DNA of 64,000 nucleotides from Prevotella multiformis DSM 16608 (GTDB taxonomy: Bacteria > Bacteroidota > Bacteroidia > Bacteroidales > Bacteroidaceae). The notes under the pieces were generated by a model that had not been told where the DNA came from, searched no databases, and worked only from the letters and a program-made list of their open reading frames with translations. Below are positions 36,018 to 45,506 of this stretch, piece by piece. The translations under genes and the position numbers were made by a program. Numbering within the stretch: the first letter of the stretch is position 1; the number at the start of each line of letters is the position of its first letter. The stretch covers positions 1,202,198-1,266,197 of the forward strand of contig NZ_GL872282.1 of assembly GCF_000191065.1 (NCBI RefSeq), in the 5' to 3' direction.

Positions 36018-37622
36018 ATGAAATTCGCTATAATCGCTGCCGGAGACGGTTCAAGACTGGCACAGGAGGGGATAACCGACCCGAAGCCGCTGGTAAGGGT
36101 GGGGGAGGAACGGCTCATCGACCGGCTGGTCAGGATCTTCATGGCGAATGGTGCTGCGGAGATCGTCGTTGTCTGCAACGGGCATCTGCCTGCCGTGGCA
36201 CGCCATCTGTCGGCCATTCAGCGGGAAGGTCTGTACGGACAGCCTGTCCCGCTGCGTTATGTGATGCGGTCTACTTCCAGTTCGATGCACAGCTTCTATG
36301 CTTTACGCACGTTCCTGCAGGGGGAGCCGTTCATCCTGACAACGGTTGATACGGTCTTTGACGAACGGGAGTTTCACGATTATGTGTCGTCTTTCCAGGA
36401 CCGGACAGCCCGGGGGGCGGATGCGCTGATGGGCGTCACGGATTACATCGACGACGAGAAACCGCTCTATGTGGATGTTGACGGCGATATGCGGGTCAGG
36501 GGGTATTACGACACGGCTCGTCCCGGTCTCCGTTTTGTGTCAGCCGGTATCTATGGTCTGACCCCCGGGACCCTCTCTGTTCTGGAGCGTTGCGTGGAGC
36601 GGGGAGATAGCCGGATGCGCAGTTTCCAGCGTGCCCTTGTTGCGGACGGGCTGCGGATAGAAGCTTATCCGCTGACACAGGTGTTCGACATTGACCATGC
36701 AGAAGACATACGGAAGGCGGTTCTGCGCTCGCCTTCTCTTCAGAAAGAGAAAGGGGGGATCGCCGCAGGCTCTGTCCCTGGCGACAGGGAGGGGATTCTG
36801 CTGGTACAGCGTGCAGAACGCTTCTCTCCTAACTCGGTAGGGAAGGATCTGGCGATTTTGCAGGAGGTCGGACGGATTCTGGGGAATGTAAGCATCGTCC
36901 GCGAGGAAGAGCTGGCGGCTTTCGGAGGCCACGGTGGTCAGCCGGTCCCCTGGAGTCGGCCAGTGTCGTCAGCGGCCGGCGGCCGGATCTTCTCGATGGC
37001 CCGCAGTCCTGAAGCGCTGGACAGGCTGGAGCAGTTGGAGAAGGAAGGCATGCAGGTTCTCAACCCGACGGCGGGTGTGCGGGCCTGCAGCCGGAGCAAT
37101 ATAGAGAAGGTGATGCGTGAGAATCATCTTCCTCTTCCGCCTGACGAGGGGACGGACGGCTACTGGGTGAAGCGCGGAGATGCCGCCGCACAGTGCAGGG
37201 AAGACGTGTGTTTCTGTCGTGATGAGCATGAACTGCTGCGGGCAAAGGACCGTTTCGTGCAGCGTGGCGTTCGGGAGGTCGTCGTCCAGGCACACGTGAG
37301 AGGAGACCTTGTCAAGTTCTATGGTGTCGAAGGAACCGGTTTCTTCCGTTGCTGTTACCCCGGCGACGGTGACGAGACCAAGTTCGGCGATGAGCGTCTG
37401 AACGGCAGGCCGCATCATTACCCGTTCTCTTCCCGCAGCCTGCAGGCGGATGCGGAGAGGCTGTCGCGGCTGCTGCATACGGCGGTGTACGGCGGGGATG
37501 CCATCGTCACACGCAGCGGCGACTACGTGATTGTCGACTTCAACGACTGGCCGAGCTTCTCCCGGTGCAGGGAGGAGGCGGCAAGGGCGATTGTAAGGTT
37601 GTCCGAAAACGCTCGCCCATAA
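36018..37622 (+). CDS. Nucleotidyltransferase fused to ATP-grasp domain
   Basis: A 534-residue two-domain protein. Residues 1-240 are a sugar-phosphate-nucleotidyltransferase-like fold: the N-terminal IIAAGDGSRL stands for the GxGxR NTP loop, DPKPLVRV follows, and TTVDTVFD supplies the metal-site Asp. Residues about 265-534 read as ATP-grasp: VLNPTAGVRACSRSNIEKVM, the nucleotide Lys in YWVKRGD, VVVQAHVRGDLVKFYGV, and a metal-binding end VIVDFNDWPSF. It opens a same-strand run with a CDP-alcohol transferase, a HAD protein and inositol-phosphate synthase. CTP:inositol-1-phosphate cytidylyltransferase activity for the first half is a reasonable guess. The ATP-grasp half (the fold also used by ITPK inositol kinases) has no assigned role. 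Confidence 0.8.
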   Translation: MKFAIIAAGDGSRLAQEGITDPKPLVRVGEERLIDRLVRIFMANGAAEIVVVCNGHLPAVARHLSAIQREGLYGQPVPLRYVMRSTSSSMHSFYALRTFLQGEPFILTTVDTVFDEREFHDYVSSFQDRTARGADALMGVTDYIDDEKPLYVDVDGDMRVRGYYDTARPGLRFVSAGIYGLTPGTLSVLERCVERGDSRMRSFQRALVADGLRIEAYPLTQVFDIDHAEDIRKAVLRSPSLQKEKGGIAAGSVPGDREGILLVQRAERFSPNSVGKDLAILQEVGRILGNVSIVREEELAAFGGHGGQPVPWSRPVSSAAGGRIFSMARSPEALDRLEQLEKEGMQVLNPTAGVRACSRSNIEKVMRENHLPLPPDEGTDGYWVKRGDAAAQCREDVCFCRDEHELLRAKDRFVQRGVREVVVQAHVRGDLVKFYGVEGTGFFRCCYPGDGDETKFGDERLNGRPHHYPFSSRSLQADAERLSRLLHTAVYGGDAIVTRSGDYVIVDFNDWPSFSRCREEAARAIVRLSENARP

Positions 37623-37646
37623 CAGCTTTTAATTCTTCAAGAACCT

Positions 37647-38720
37647 ATGGCAAAGAATCGACAGGACGGACCTGCGTCCCCCCTCTCTCTGGAGGGAGAA
37701 CAGATCGTTTCAGTACAAAATCAGGGCGACGGAACCGTCCGCCGCACGGGGTTCCGTTCTCTTCTCCATGCTTCCTTCAAGTCCATGGACACCGAGGAAT
37801 GGCTGGATGTTCATTTCACACGTCCCATCGGACTGGCGTTTGCCTTGCTGTGGTATCGCCTGGGGGTGACTCCCAATGCCGTAACCATTCTGTCTATCTT
37901 CCTCGGAGTAGGGGCGGGTGTCATGTTCTTCTTCACCGATACGCTGCATAACGTGCTGGGCATTCTCCTGCTGATGCTGGCAAATTTCTGCGATTCGACA
38001 GACGGTCAGCTTGCCCGGCTCACCCGGCAGCAGTCGATGAAGGGGCGTTGTCTGGATGGCTTTGCCGGTGACGTGTGGTTCTTTGCCATCTATCTCGCCC
38101 TGGTGTTTCGTCTGTGGAACCGGCATGTGCCGTATACGGCGGAGACATGGGGCATCCTGGGGCTGGGACTGGCGGCCGTGGCGGGTCTGTTGTGCCATTC
38201 CCCCCAGAGTTCGCTGAGCGACTATTACCGGCAGATACATCTCTGTTTCCTGAAAGGAAAGGAGGGCTCCGAGCTGGACACATACGCCCGGGAACACGCC
38301 ATAGCAGAGGGATTGAAGGGGAAGGAAGGAGCTTTCTGGGACCGTGCCTTCCACGGCAATTATCAGCATTATTGCCGGAGTCAGGAGCGCAGGACCCCTG
38401 CTTTCCAGCAGTTCCATGCGGCCTTGATGCGGCGGTATGGCAGTATCGGCAATGTACCGCAGGGGATGAAGGATCGTTTCCTGGCCGGCAGCCGTCCTCT
38501 GATGCCTTATACGAATTTCCTGACCTTCAATAGCCGGGCGATTCTCGTTTATGTGACCTGCCTGCTGGACTGTCCGTGGGTTTATCTCTTGTGTGAGATT
38601 ACAGTATACAATGTATTGTATGTCTATATGCACAGACGGCATGAAGCGCTGTGCAGGGAGCTGACCCGCTCTCTTCCGCCTTTCTCCGGTAAAGCGGTAG
38701 AGCATGCCGGGGTGCGTTGA
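37647..38720 (+). CDS. CDP-alcohol phosphatidyltransferase family protein
   Basis: A 357-residue membrane protein. The family motif is present as DSTDGQLAR-N8-GRCLDGFAGD, with the four conserved Asp, although the last two are separated by four residues instead of the usual three. Several hydrophobic segments flank it (around 80-110, 150-190, 295-320). It begins 24 bp after the NTP-transferase fusion. With inositol-phosphate synthase in the same run, it probably makes phosphatidylinositol-phosphate or a related inositol lipid. A long charged N-terminal region (1-45) precedes the first membrane segment. Confidence 0.85.
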   Translation: MAKNRQDGPASPLSLEGEQIVSVQNQGDGTVRRTGFRSLLHASFKSMDTEEWLDVHFTRPIGLAFALLWYRLGVTPNAVTILSIFLGVGAGVMFFFTDTLHNVLGILLLMLANFCDSTDGQLARLTRQQSMKGRCLDGFAGDVWFFAIYLALVFRLWNRHVPYTAETWGILGLGLAAVAGLLCHSPQSSLSDYYRQIHLCFLKGKEGSELDTYAREHAIAEGLKGKEGAFWDRAFHGNYQHYCRSQERRTPAFQQFHAALMRRYGSIGNVPQGMKDRFLAGSRPLMPYTNFLTFNSRAILVYVTCLLDCPWVYLLCEITVYNVLYVYMHRRHEALCRELTRSLPPFSGKAVEHAGVR

Positions 38721-38780
38721 CCGGGACATGGTCTTTCCGTGCATCTTCCCTCCTTCTCAATCATTCCTTATCATCAGTTC

Positions 38781-39551
38781 ATGAGCAAAGAGACAGATAG
38801 AACACTCTTTCCACCGGCTTCCGTACGGTTCCCGGGTGAAGCGGTAACCGGGAAAGTGCCGACTGTTTTCCTCTTCGACTTCGGGGGAACGCTCGATACG
38901 GCCGGCTGTCACTGGGGCAGAATGCTGTGGCACGCCTATGAAAGGCTCCGTATCCCGGTTACGGAAGCCCAGTTCCGTGAAGCCTACGTGTACGCTGAAC
39001 GCACTTTGGGACAGCAGAAGATCATCCGGCCGGACTTCACTTTCCGGCAGATGCTGGCGGCGAAGTTGAGGATGGAGATCGCATTCCTGACCGGAAAGGG
39101 AAGTCTGCCTGCTGATGGGCAGACGAACGGACGTGTACAGGCCGCCCTCGTGAATGACCTGTATGATAAGGTGAAGGAGAACACGGAAGCGAGCCGGAGG
39201 GTGCTCGAGAGGCTGAGGAGGCGGCACAGACTGGGACTGGTGACGAATTTCTATGGCAACATGGCGGTCGTCCTTGACGAGTTCGGACTGTCTTCTCTCT
39301 TCGAGACCGTCACCGAGAGTGCCGTCGCCGGTGTGCGGAAACCCGACCCGCAGATATTCCGCCTGGCGGTGGCGGAAATGAAGGAAAAGCCCGAGAATGT
39401 GACGGTCGTGGGGGACAGCTACACGAAAGACATCCTGCCTGCCCATGAAATCGGCTGCAAGACGGTGTGGCTGAAGGGAGAAGGATGGACGAAAGAAGCG
39501 CCTGTCATGTGCGTGGCAGACCGTATCATCAGAAGTTTAGATGAATTATAA
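38781..39551 (+). CDS. HAD-superfamily protein with DxG motif
   Basis: A 256-residue HAD-fold protein. Motif I is FLFDFGGTLDT: the nucleophile Asp is present, but the usual second Asp (DxD) is Gly. Motif II/III are around GLVTNFYG and GVRKPDPQIF, and motif IV is VTVVGDSYTKDI with its acidic residue. The missing general acid/base usually weakens or changes phosphatase chemistry, so this may be a non-canonical phosphatase. By position it could dephosphorylate phosphatidylinositol-phosphate. The start at 38781 (MSKETDRTLF) is preferred to 38739, whose extra residues look random. Confidence 0.78.
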   Translation: MSKETDRTLFPPASVRFPGEAVTGKVPTVFLFDFGGTLDTAGCHWGRMLWHAYERLRIPVTEAQFREAYVYAERTLGQQKIIRPDFTFRQMLAAKLRMEIAFLTGKGSLPADGQTNGRVQAALVNDLYDKVKENTEASRRVLERLRRRHRLGLVTNFYGNMAVVLDEFGLSSLFETVTESAVAGVRKPDPQIFRLAVAEMKEKPENVTVVGDSYTKDILPAHEIGCKTVWLKGEGWTKEAPVMCVADRIIRSLDEL

Positions 39552-39611
39552 TCTGCACAAAGGCAATATATGCCGCATGAATACGTTAGAATAATATTGT
39601 AGTAAAGTCAC

Positions 39612-40919
39612 ATGAAGCAAACAAATGTCATGCCTGCTGAAGGCAAATTGGGTATTATGGTCGTTGGTTGCGGCGCAGTTGCTACGACTTTTATGACCGG
39701 GGTATTGATGGCACGCAAGGGTCTTACGAAACCTGTCGGTTCCATGACCCAATACGATAAGATCCGTGTGGGACGAAGGGATGCCAAGCAGTATCTTCAT
39801 TATAAGGACATTGTCCCGCTGGCGGATTTGAAAGATATTGTCTTCGGCACATGGGATGTCTATCCCCAGAATGCGTATCAGGCTGCGGTATATGCCGAAG
39901 TCCTGAAGGCGAAAGATATAGAACCGGTACGTGAGGAACTGATGGCTATCAGGCCGATGAAGGCTGCTTTTGACAGAAACTACGCCAAACGCCTGGATGG
40001 TGACAATGTCAAGGACTGTCAGACACGCTGGGATATGGTACTGGAGCTGCAGAAGGACATCCGTAATTTCAAGCAGCAGAACGGCTGTGCGCGTATCGTT
40101 GTCATCTGGGCTGCATCTACGGAAATCTATGTTCCTTATGATGAGCAGTATCACAAGACGCTCGGCCAGTTGGAAATGGCCATGAAGTCAGACGACCGTG
40201 CGCACATCGCACCGTCCATGTGCTATGCCTATGCGGCGCTGGCAGAGGGGTGTCCGTTCGTCATGGGCGCTCCGAACACGACGGTTGACATACCGGCCAT
40301 GTGGGAACTGGCAGAGAAGACGCACATGCCGATTGCCGGCAAGGACTTCAAGACGGGGCAGACGCTGGTCAAGTCGGGCTTCGCACCCATCATCAAGACC
40401 CGCAACCTCGGGCTGGCCGGCTGGTTCTCTACCAACATCCTGGGCAACCGTGACGGTCTTGTGCTTGACGAACCCGCCAATTTCCATACAAAGGAAGTCA
40501 GCAAGCTGTCTACCCTTGAGACGATCTGCAAGGCCGATGACCAGCCCGACCTCTATGGAGACATTTACCACAAGGTGCGCATCAACTATTATCCTCCCCG
40601 CAATGACAACAAGGAGGGATGGGACAACATTGATATATTCGGCTGGATGGGTTACCCCATGCAGATAAAGATCAATTTCCTCTGCCGCGACTCCATCCTC
40701 GCAGCACCGCTGCTTCTCGACCTCGCACTGCTCTCCGATCTTGCGGCACGTGCCGGCCGTTATGGCATCCAGCGGTTCCTGAGCTTCTTCCTCAAAAGTC
40801 CTATGCACGATTTCACACGTGGTGAGGAAGCAGTCAACAACCTCTTCGAACAGTACACGATGCTGAAGAATGCCATCCGGGAAATGGGCGGGTATGAAGC
40901 TGACGAGGAAATCGATTAG
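39612..40919 (+). CDS. Inositol-3-phosphate synthase
   Basis: A 435-residue myo-inositol-phosphate synthase, which isomerises glucose-6-phosphate to inositol phosphate with NAD as recycled cofactor. The Rossmann loop is VVGCGAVATTFMTGVL near residue 17. Family blocks include VVIWAASTEIYVPY, PNTTVDIPAMWELAEKT with KDFKTGQTLVKS (catalytic lysines), and HKVRINYYPPRNDNKEGWDNIDIFGW. It supplies the headgroup for the neighbouring CDP-alcohol transferase. Gene order in this cluster is NTP-transferase, transferase, HAD, synthase. No clear promoter precedes it (only a weak TAATATTGT at about 39590). Confidence 0.94.
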   Translation: MKQTNVMPAEGKLGIMVVGCGAVATTFMTGVLMARKGLTKPVGSMTQYDKIRVGRRDAKQYLHYKDIVPLADLKDIVFGTWDVYPQNAYQAAVYAEVLKAKDIEPVREELMAIRPMKAAFDRNYAKRLDGDNVKDCQTRWDMVLELQKDIRNFKQQNGCARIVVIWAASTEIYVPYDEQYHKTLGQLEMAMKSDDRAHIAPSMCYAYAALAEGCPFVMGAPNTTVDIPAMWELAEKTHMPIAGKDFKTGQTLVKSGFAPIIKTRNLGLAGWFSTNILGNRDGLVLDEPANFHTKEVSKLSTLETICKADDQPDLYGDIYHKVRINYYPPRNDNKEGWDNIDIFGWMGYPMQIKINFLCRDSILAAPLLLDLALLSDLAARAGRYGIQRFLSFFLKSPMHDFTRGEEAVNNLFEQYTMLKNAIREMGGYEADEEID

Positions 40920-41033
40920 CACGGACACGGCCTGCGGGAGGGTTTCTCTGTAACCTCCAGAAGCTGCGGCCTGTCCTTGATGCAGGATAACAGTGCAGGA
41001 CGATCCTGCGCTCTACTAAAACAGAAGCACGAA

Positions 41034-43835
41034 ATGAGCAGATTACCAGATCTCGACAGACAGGGCCTTTCACGTTCCCTGTCGGATAAGAAAAAGACAA
41101 GTGCATGGAGGATTGGGGGGAGATTCTGCCTCTCGGTTCTTTTCCTGTGTGCGTTTCTGACGGTGCAGGCACGTACTTTCGCTTTCCTGTATGTTGCGGC
41201 AGATACCGTCCCTATGCGAGGTGATTCTCTGTCGCTGGGCAAGGACTCTCTTCTGATGAAGACCGACTCGATGGCGAGGGTCACCGATTCGCTTCTCCAG
41301 ATGATGGACTCCCTGTCCGGGGAGACGGTGCCCCCCGCCGTGGTAGACAGTACGTTGCTTCAGTGTTATGTGGTCGATTCCCAGACCGGCGACAGCATCC
41401 CGTATGCCAATGCCATCTACCGTAATCTGAAGAAGGGGGCGGCCAGTGATGCCAACGGACACTTCTCCATCGAAAGAAAGGCAGGAGAACTGCTTACCGT
41501 GACGGCCGTCGGCTACAAGCCACGCCGCATAAAGGTCACTTCGGCGACACCAAGGGAACTCCATGTGACGCTTATAGCCGATTCAAGGCAGCTGCAGGGG
41601 GTCGTGGTAAAAGCCAAACGCAGGCACAAGTATTCCCGCAAGGACAATCCGGCGGTGGAGCTCATGCGGCGTGTCATTGCTGCCAAGAAGCAGACACATC
41701 TTGAGAACCACGACTTTTACCAGTACGACAAGTACCAGAAGGTGACGATGGCGGTCAACAATCTCACCCCCGATGATCTGGAAAGCTCCCTGTTCAAGAA
41801 AGCTCCCTGGCTTCTCGACCAGGTGGAGACCTGTCCTTATAACAACAAGCTGATCCTTCCGCTCTCTGTGGACGAGACTCTCACACAGCATATTTACCGC
41901 AAGAATCCACGCGATGAAAAGGATATTGTACTGGGACAGTCCACGAAGGGCATCTCGAAACTGATCCAGACGGGAGAAGCTCTGAACACGGTCGTAAAAG
42001 ACCTGTTCAAGGACATCGACCTCTACGACGACCAGATTGACCTTCTCCAGAAGCGTTTCCCGTCACCGATCGGCTCTACGGCCATTTCGTTCTATCACTT
42101 CTATATCGACGATACGGTCTATGTGAATCAGGACCAGTGTATCCGTCTGCAGTTCATGCCGGCCAACCAGCAGGATTTCGGCTTCCGTGGTGAACTGTAC
42201 GTGTTGAACGACAGTTCGCTGCACGTGAAGAAATGTGATATGCAGCTGCCTGCCGGCACCGGCGTGAACTTCGTGGATGCCATGAAGTTCGAGCAGGAGT
42301 TCTCCAGACTGGACAATGGTGAGTGGGCGCTGACGACGGACAACATGATCGCCGAATTGAAGCTGACGGACTTCCTGCAGCGGGCTGTCGTCATCCGGAC
42401 AACGGGCATGACGCACTATGCCTTCAACCCGATCGACGACAGGCGCTTCAAAGGCAAGGCGAAGATCGTCTATGATGCCAATGCCAAGATGCGTGACAGC
42501 GATTTCTGGGCGGCCCGCCGCACAAGCCAGCTGACGAAGAGTGAGGCGGGGATGGATTCTTTCATCAAGCGCATGGCGAAGACCAGGCACTTCAAGTGGG
42601 TCATGTTCGCGTCAAAGGCGTTTATCGAGAACTTCATCGAGACAGGAACGGAGAAAACACCAAGCAAGGTGGACCTCGGCCCGGTCAATACCTTCCTGTC
42701 CAAGAATTTCGTCGACGGCATCCGTCTCCGTGCTTCAGCCCGCACCACTGCCAAGTTCAATCCCCATTGGTTCTTTGAAGGCTATTATGCGTATGGCACG
42801 AAGTCGCACCGCAATTACTATGATGCCAAGGTGACTTACTCGTTCAACAAGCCCGATTACCAGCCTATCGAGTTCCCTATCCGGACGGTATCGGTAGAAC
42901 TGAACAAGGATGTCGAATCGCCGTCGGATAAATATCTGATACATAACAAGGACAACATCTTCATGACTTTCCGTCCTGTAAAGGTGGAGAAGATGTACTT
43001 CTACAACCGCCAGAAAATCAATTTCATGTGGGAGACGGACTACGGTCTGGCAACCAGTCTTGAACTGCGTACGGAGGTCAACAGACCTACGGGCAGGCTC
43101 GTCTACGAGAAGATGGACGGGACGTTGATAGACCGGATGCGCATGACGGAGGTGATTCTCGGCCTCGACTTCCGCCCCGGGCAGAGCTATGTCAATTCCA
43201 AGCAGCAGCGCATGGAAGTCAACCTTGATGCGCCGGAGTTCAGAGTGAAGCATACGCTGGGGCTCCGTCATGTGCTGGGCGGCAATTTCCACAGCAATCT
43301 TACGGAAGTATCCGTCTATAAACGGTTCTGGCTGGGCAGCTGGGGACATATTGATACCCGTGTGGAAGGGGGGGCGCAATGGAGCAAGGTGCCGTTCCAG
43401 TTCCTCATTACGCCACCGGTCAATACCTCCTATTTTGAACACCAGGGGACGTTCAACCTCATGCAGAGCCTCGAGTTCCTCAACGACCGGTATGCCCAGT
43501 TCAACCTTGCATGGGACTTGGAAGGCAAGCTCTTCAACCGTCTTCCGCTCATCAAGAAACTGAAGTGGCGTGAGTACTTGGCGTTCAAGGGAATGTGGGG
43601 ACACCTGACGGACAAGAACAATCCCTACCTGCCACAGAATGCCAACGACCCCGACCTGTATAAGTTCCCGGAAGGGACACGGGTGATGACGCACGACCCT
43701 TATCTGGAGCTGGTGGTGGGTGTACACAACATCTTCAGGTGTCTGGAGGTCGATTATGTGCGCCGCCTCACTTACACGCATGTGCCGGGTATCTCGAAAG
43801 GGGGCGTCAGGTTCGGCTTCAACCTGGTGTTCTGA
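41034..43835 (+). CDS. DUF5686 outer-membrane protein with carboxypeptidase-like regulatory domain
   Basis: A 933-residue envelope protein from this start. An internal hydrophobic segment (about 27-45, GGRFCLSVLFLCAFLTV) should act as the signal sequence. Then come a Ser/Asp-rich linker with repeated DSL motifs, a CarboxypepD_reg-like beta-sandwich at about 108-180 (VDSQTGDSIPYANAIYRN, ASDANGHFSI), and a long DUF5686 region ending in beta-strands and a terminal Phe (FGFNLVF) typical of outer-membrane barrels. The function is unknown. It follows inositol-phosphate synthase by 114 bp. The start could also be the ATG at 40977. Confidence 0.82.
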   Translation: MSRLPDLDRQGLSRSLSDKKKTSAWRIGGRFCLSVLFLCAFLTVQARTFAFLYVAADTVPMRGDSLSLGKDSLLMKTDSMARVTDSLLQMMDSLSGETVPPAVVDSTLLQCYVVDSQTGDSIPYANAIYRNLKKGAASDANGHFSIERKAGELLTVTAVGYKPRRIKVTSATPRELHVTLIADSRQLQGVVVKAKRRHKYSRKDNPAVELMRRVIAAKKQTHLENHDFYQYDKYQKVTMAVNNLTPDDLESSLFKKAPWLLDQVETCPYNNKLILPLSVDETLTQHIYRKNPRDEKDIVLGQSTKGISKLIQTGEALNTVVKDLFKDIDLYDDQIDLLQKRFPSPIGSTAISFYHFYIDDTVYVNQDQCIRLQFMPANQQDFGFRGELYVLNDSSLHVKKCDMQLPAGTGVNFVDAMKFEQEFSRLDNGEWALTTDNMIAELKLTDFLQRAVVIRTTGMTHYAFNPIDDRRFKGKAKIVYDANAKMRDSDFWAARRTSQLTKSEAGMDSFIKRMAKTRHFKWVMFASKAFIENFIETGTEKTPSKVDLGPVNTFLSKNFVDGIRLRASARTTAKFNPHWFFEGYYAYGTKSHRNYYDAKVTYSFNKPDYQPIEFPIRTVSVELNKDVESPSDKYLIHNKDNIFMTFRPVKVEKMYFYNRQKINFMWETDYGLATSLELRTEVNRPTGRLVYEKMDGTLIDRMRMTEVILGLDFRPGQSYVNSKQQRMEVNLDAPEFRVKHTLGLRHVLGGNFHSNLTEVSVYKRFWLGSWGHIDTRVEGGAQWSKVPFQFLITPPVNTSYFEHQGTFNLMQSLEFLNDRYAQFNLAWDLEGKLFNRLPLIKKLKWREYLAFKGMWGHLTDKNNPYLPQNANDPDLYKFPEGTRVMTHDPYLELVVGVHNIFRCLEVDYVRRLTYTHVPGISKGGVRFGFNLVF

Positions 43836-43875
43836 ACAGTCTGACACTTTCTCGGGCTTGGCAGAACGATTATAT

Positions 43876-43957
43876 GGGAATACGGTTCCCGGCCGTTGGG
43901 AACAACGTTCCCAGTCGTTGGGAACAGGGTTCCCAATGTATCGGGAACCCTGTTCCC
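43876..43957. repeat. 22-bp-period palindromic array (GGGAA-N5-TTCCC type)
   Basis: Four units start at 43876, 43898, 43920 and 43943 (spacing 22, 22, 23). Each is GGGAA-N5-TTCCC, and the first two have spacers ending CGTT. It lies in the 300-bp gap between the DUF5686 gene and crcB. Confidence 0.9.
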
Positions 43958-44135
43958 TGTACCGGCGACCGGTTTCTCTCTGTGCGGATGGTAATGTCCC
44001 TGTCGCCGGATTGTTGCGTGGAATCGGGCATGCTGTCCGGAGAATATGGATACTTGCAGGAAAAGAACGGAATCCTATATGTAGGCAGAGGGCTGCATCA
44101 ATTCCTGAGAATGTATTATAATTCAGATAATCAAG

Positions 44136-44519
44136 ATGTTCAAGGATATATTGCTGGTCGGAATCGGCAGCTTCGCAGGCGGCAGCCTGCGGATGGTCGT
44201 TTCAAAGTATCTTCAGCTGTGTGTGGCAGGGTCTTTCCCTTTGGGGACTATGGTGGTGAATGTTCTGGGCTGCTTTCTGATAGGCATCGTCTCTTCACTG
44301 TCAGGCAGTGAGAGCAGCATCAGCCCTGCCGTCCGCCTCCTGCTTGCCACGGGATTCTGCGGTGGTTTTACCACGTTCTCCACCTTCATGAACGAGAATG
44401 TCATGCTGATGAAGGACGGAGATGACTTCTCTACGTCTGTTCTTTATCTTTTCGCCTCCCTCTTTCTGGGCTTTGTCGCCGTGCTGGCTGGCCGCCAGCT
44501 GGTCCTGGCCTTCCGATGA
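44136..44519 (+). CDS. crcB: Fluoride channel CrcB/Fluc
   Basis: A 127-residue four-helix membrane protein of the Fluc family, which exports fluoride as a dual-topology dimer. Landmarks are GIGSFAGGSLRMVVSKY, NVLGCFLIG with the pore Asn, and GFCGGFTTFSTF with the paired Phe and the Ser/Thr track. The length is normal. No fluoride riboswitch pattern is visible in the preceding 180 bp. The gene is convergent with the J-domain gene and shares its terminator. Confidence 0.95.
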   Translation: MFKDILLVGIGSFAGGSLRMVVSKYLQLCVAGSFPLGTMVVNVLGCFLIGIVSSLSGSESSISPAVRLLLATGFCGGFTTFSTFMNENVMLMKDGDDFSTSVLYLFASLFLGFVAVLAGRQLVLAFR

Positions 44520-44609
44520 CCGATGCTCTCCTTTAGCTGACTGGAGCAGGACAATGGTATAAGCCCGGAGGGCGGTGAGCACGTATTCTGTCCCTGTAAG
44601 CAACACGGA

Positions 44610-44653
44610 AAAGGGGCATGCCGGAGTGTCTGTACACTCCGGCATGCCCCTTT
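44610..44653. terminator. Bidirectional terminator between crcB and the J-domain gene
   Basis: A perfect 20-bp stem (44610-44629 with 44634-44653) with a 4-nt loop CTGT. The stem ends in AAA/TTT, so both strands get a short U tract, fitting convergent genes on each side. Confidence 0.9.
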
Positions 44654-44740
44654 GCTTGAAGAAGACAGTCCCTTCTCGTCGTGCGTCCGCACACTCCCAC
44701 CGTGGGAAGTTCTGGTGGAAGTCACGTGCGCCCTTTGCCG

Positions 44741-45448
44741 TCAGCCTTCCCTTCTCATCTGTTCAATCAGTTCTTTCTGATGATCAGTCAGGTGATCCGG
44801 CAGCTTCACGTTGTACGTGATGATGAGGTCGCCGAAGGTGCCGTCGCCCCGGTCATAGCCTTTCCCGCGCAGCCGGACTTTCGTTCCGCCTTGCGTCAGC
44901 GGCTTTACTTTCAGCTTCAGCTTCTGTCCGCTGGACAGCTGGATGATGATCTCGCCTCCCAGAAGAGCGGTGTAGAGATCGATGCCGACGTTGGCCTCCA
45001 TCTGCCCCGGCGGCTGCTGCCTGTATGTCCGCCCGGTGCCGGCTCCTGCCGTCCGGCGCCGGCTTCCGCCACCGAACAGGTCCTGGAAGAAGCTGCTGAA
45101 TCCGCTCCCGCCGCTTCCGAAGCTGCTGAAGTCGAATCCGCTGAACGGATTTCCGCCAGCCTGTCCGCCGCCTTGCTCTCCTTGGAATCCGCCGAATCCG
45201 CCGGCCTGTTCATAGGCTTCGGCATTGCGCCATTGTTCACCGTACTTGTCGTACTTGGCACGTTTCTCTGGATCGCCGATGACCTCGAACGCCTCGCTGA
45301 GCGCCTGGAACTTGGCCTTTGCTTTCGGATCGTTGGGGTGAAGGTCCGGGTGGAACTGCTTTGCACGTTTCCTGTAGGCTGCCCGTACATCCTTCTGCGG
45401 GATGTTCCGGTCTACGCCCAGAATCTTATAGTAGTCTATAAATGCCAT
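44741..45448 (-). CDS. DnaJ-like (CbpA-type) co-chaperone, short form
   Basis: A 235-residue protein. The J domain spans 1-70 with the HPD motif in FHPDLHPND. A Gly/Phe-rich linker follows (about 80-145, rich in GGFGG and SSFFQDLFGGG), and then a single C-terminal substrate-binding domain (VGIDLYTALLGGEIIIQL, VRLRGKGY). It lacks the zinc-finger of DnaJ and is shorter than CbpA (about 300 residues), with only one full C-terminal domain. It would stimulate DnaK. No MerR-like CbpM gene is adjacent. The start at 45448 precedes a typical MAFIDYYKILGV. Confidence 0.92.
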   Translation of the reverse strand: MAFIDYYKILGVDRNIPQKDVRAAYRKRAKQFHPDLHPNDPKAKAKFQALSEAFEVIGDPEKRAKYDKYGEQWRNAEAYEQAGGFGGFQGEQGGGQAGGNPFSGFDFSSFGSGGSGFSSFFQDLFGGGSRRRTAGAGTGRTYRQQPPGQMEANVGIDLYTALLGGEIIIQLSSGQKLKLKVKPLTQGGTKVRLRGKGYDRGDGTFGDLIITYNVKLPDHLTDHQKELIEQMRREG

Positions 45449-45506
45449 AATTCATCCTCCTTGATAGTTGTTTTCTTACATCGTCAAGACAGCAAAGAAT
45501 GTGCCA

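Noticed and set aside
43958..44135. Fluoride riboswitch before crcB
   Set aside because: I could not find the expected GGNGAUGG/pseudoknot pattern in the leader.
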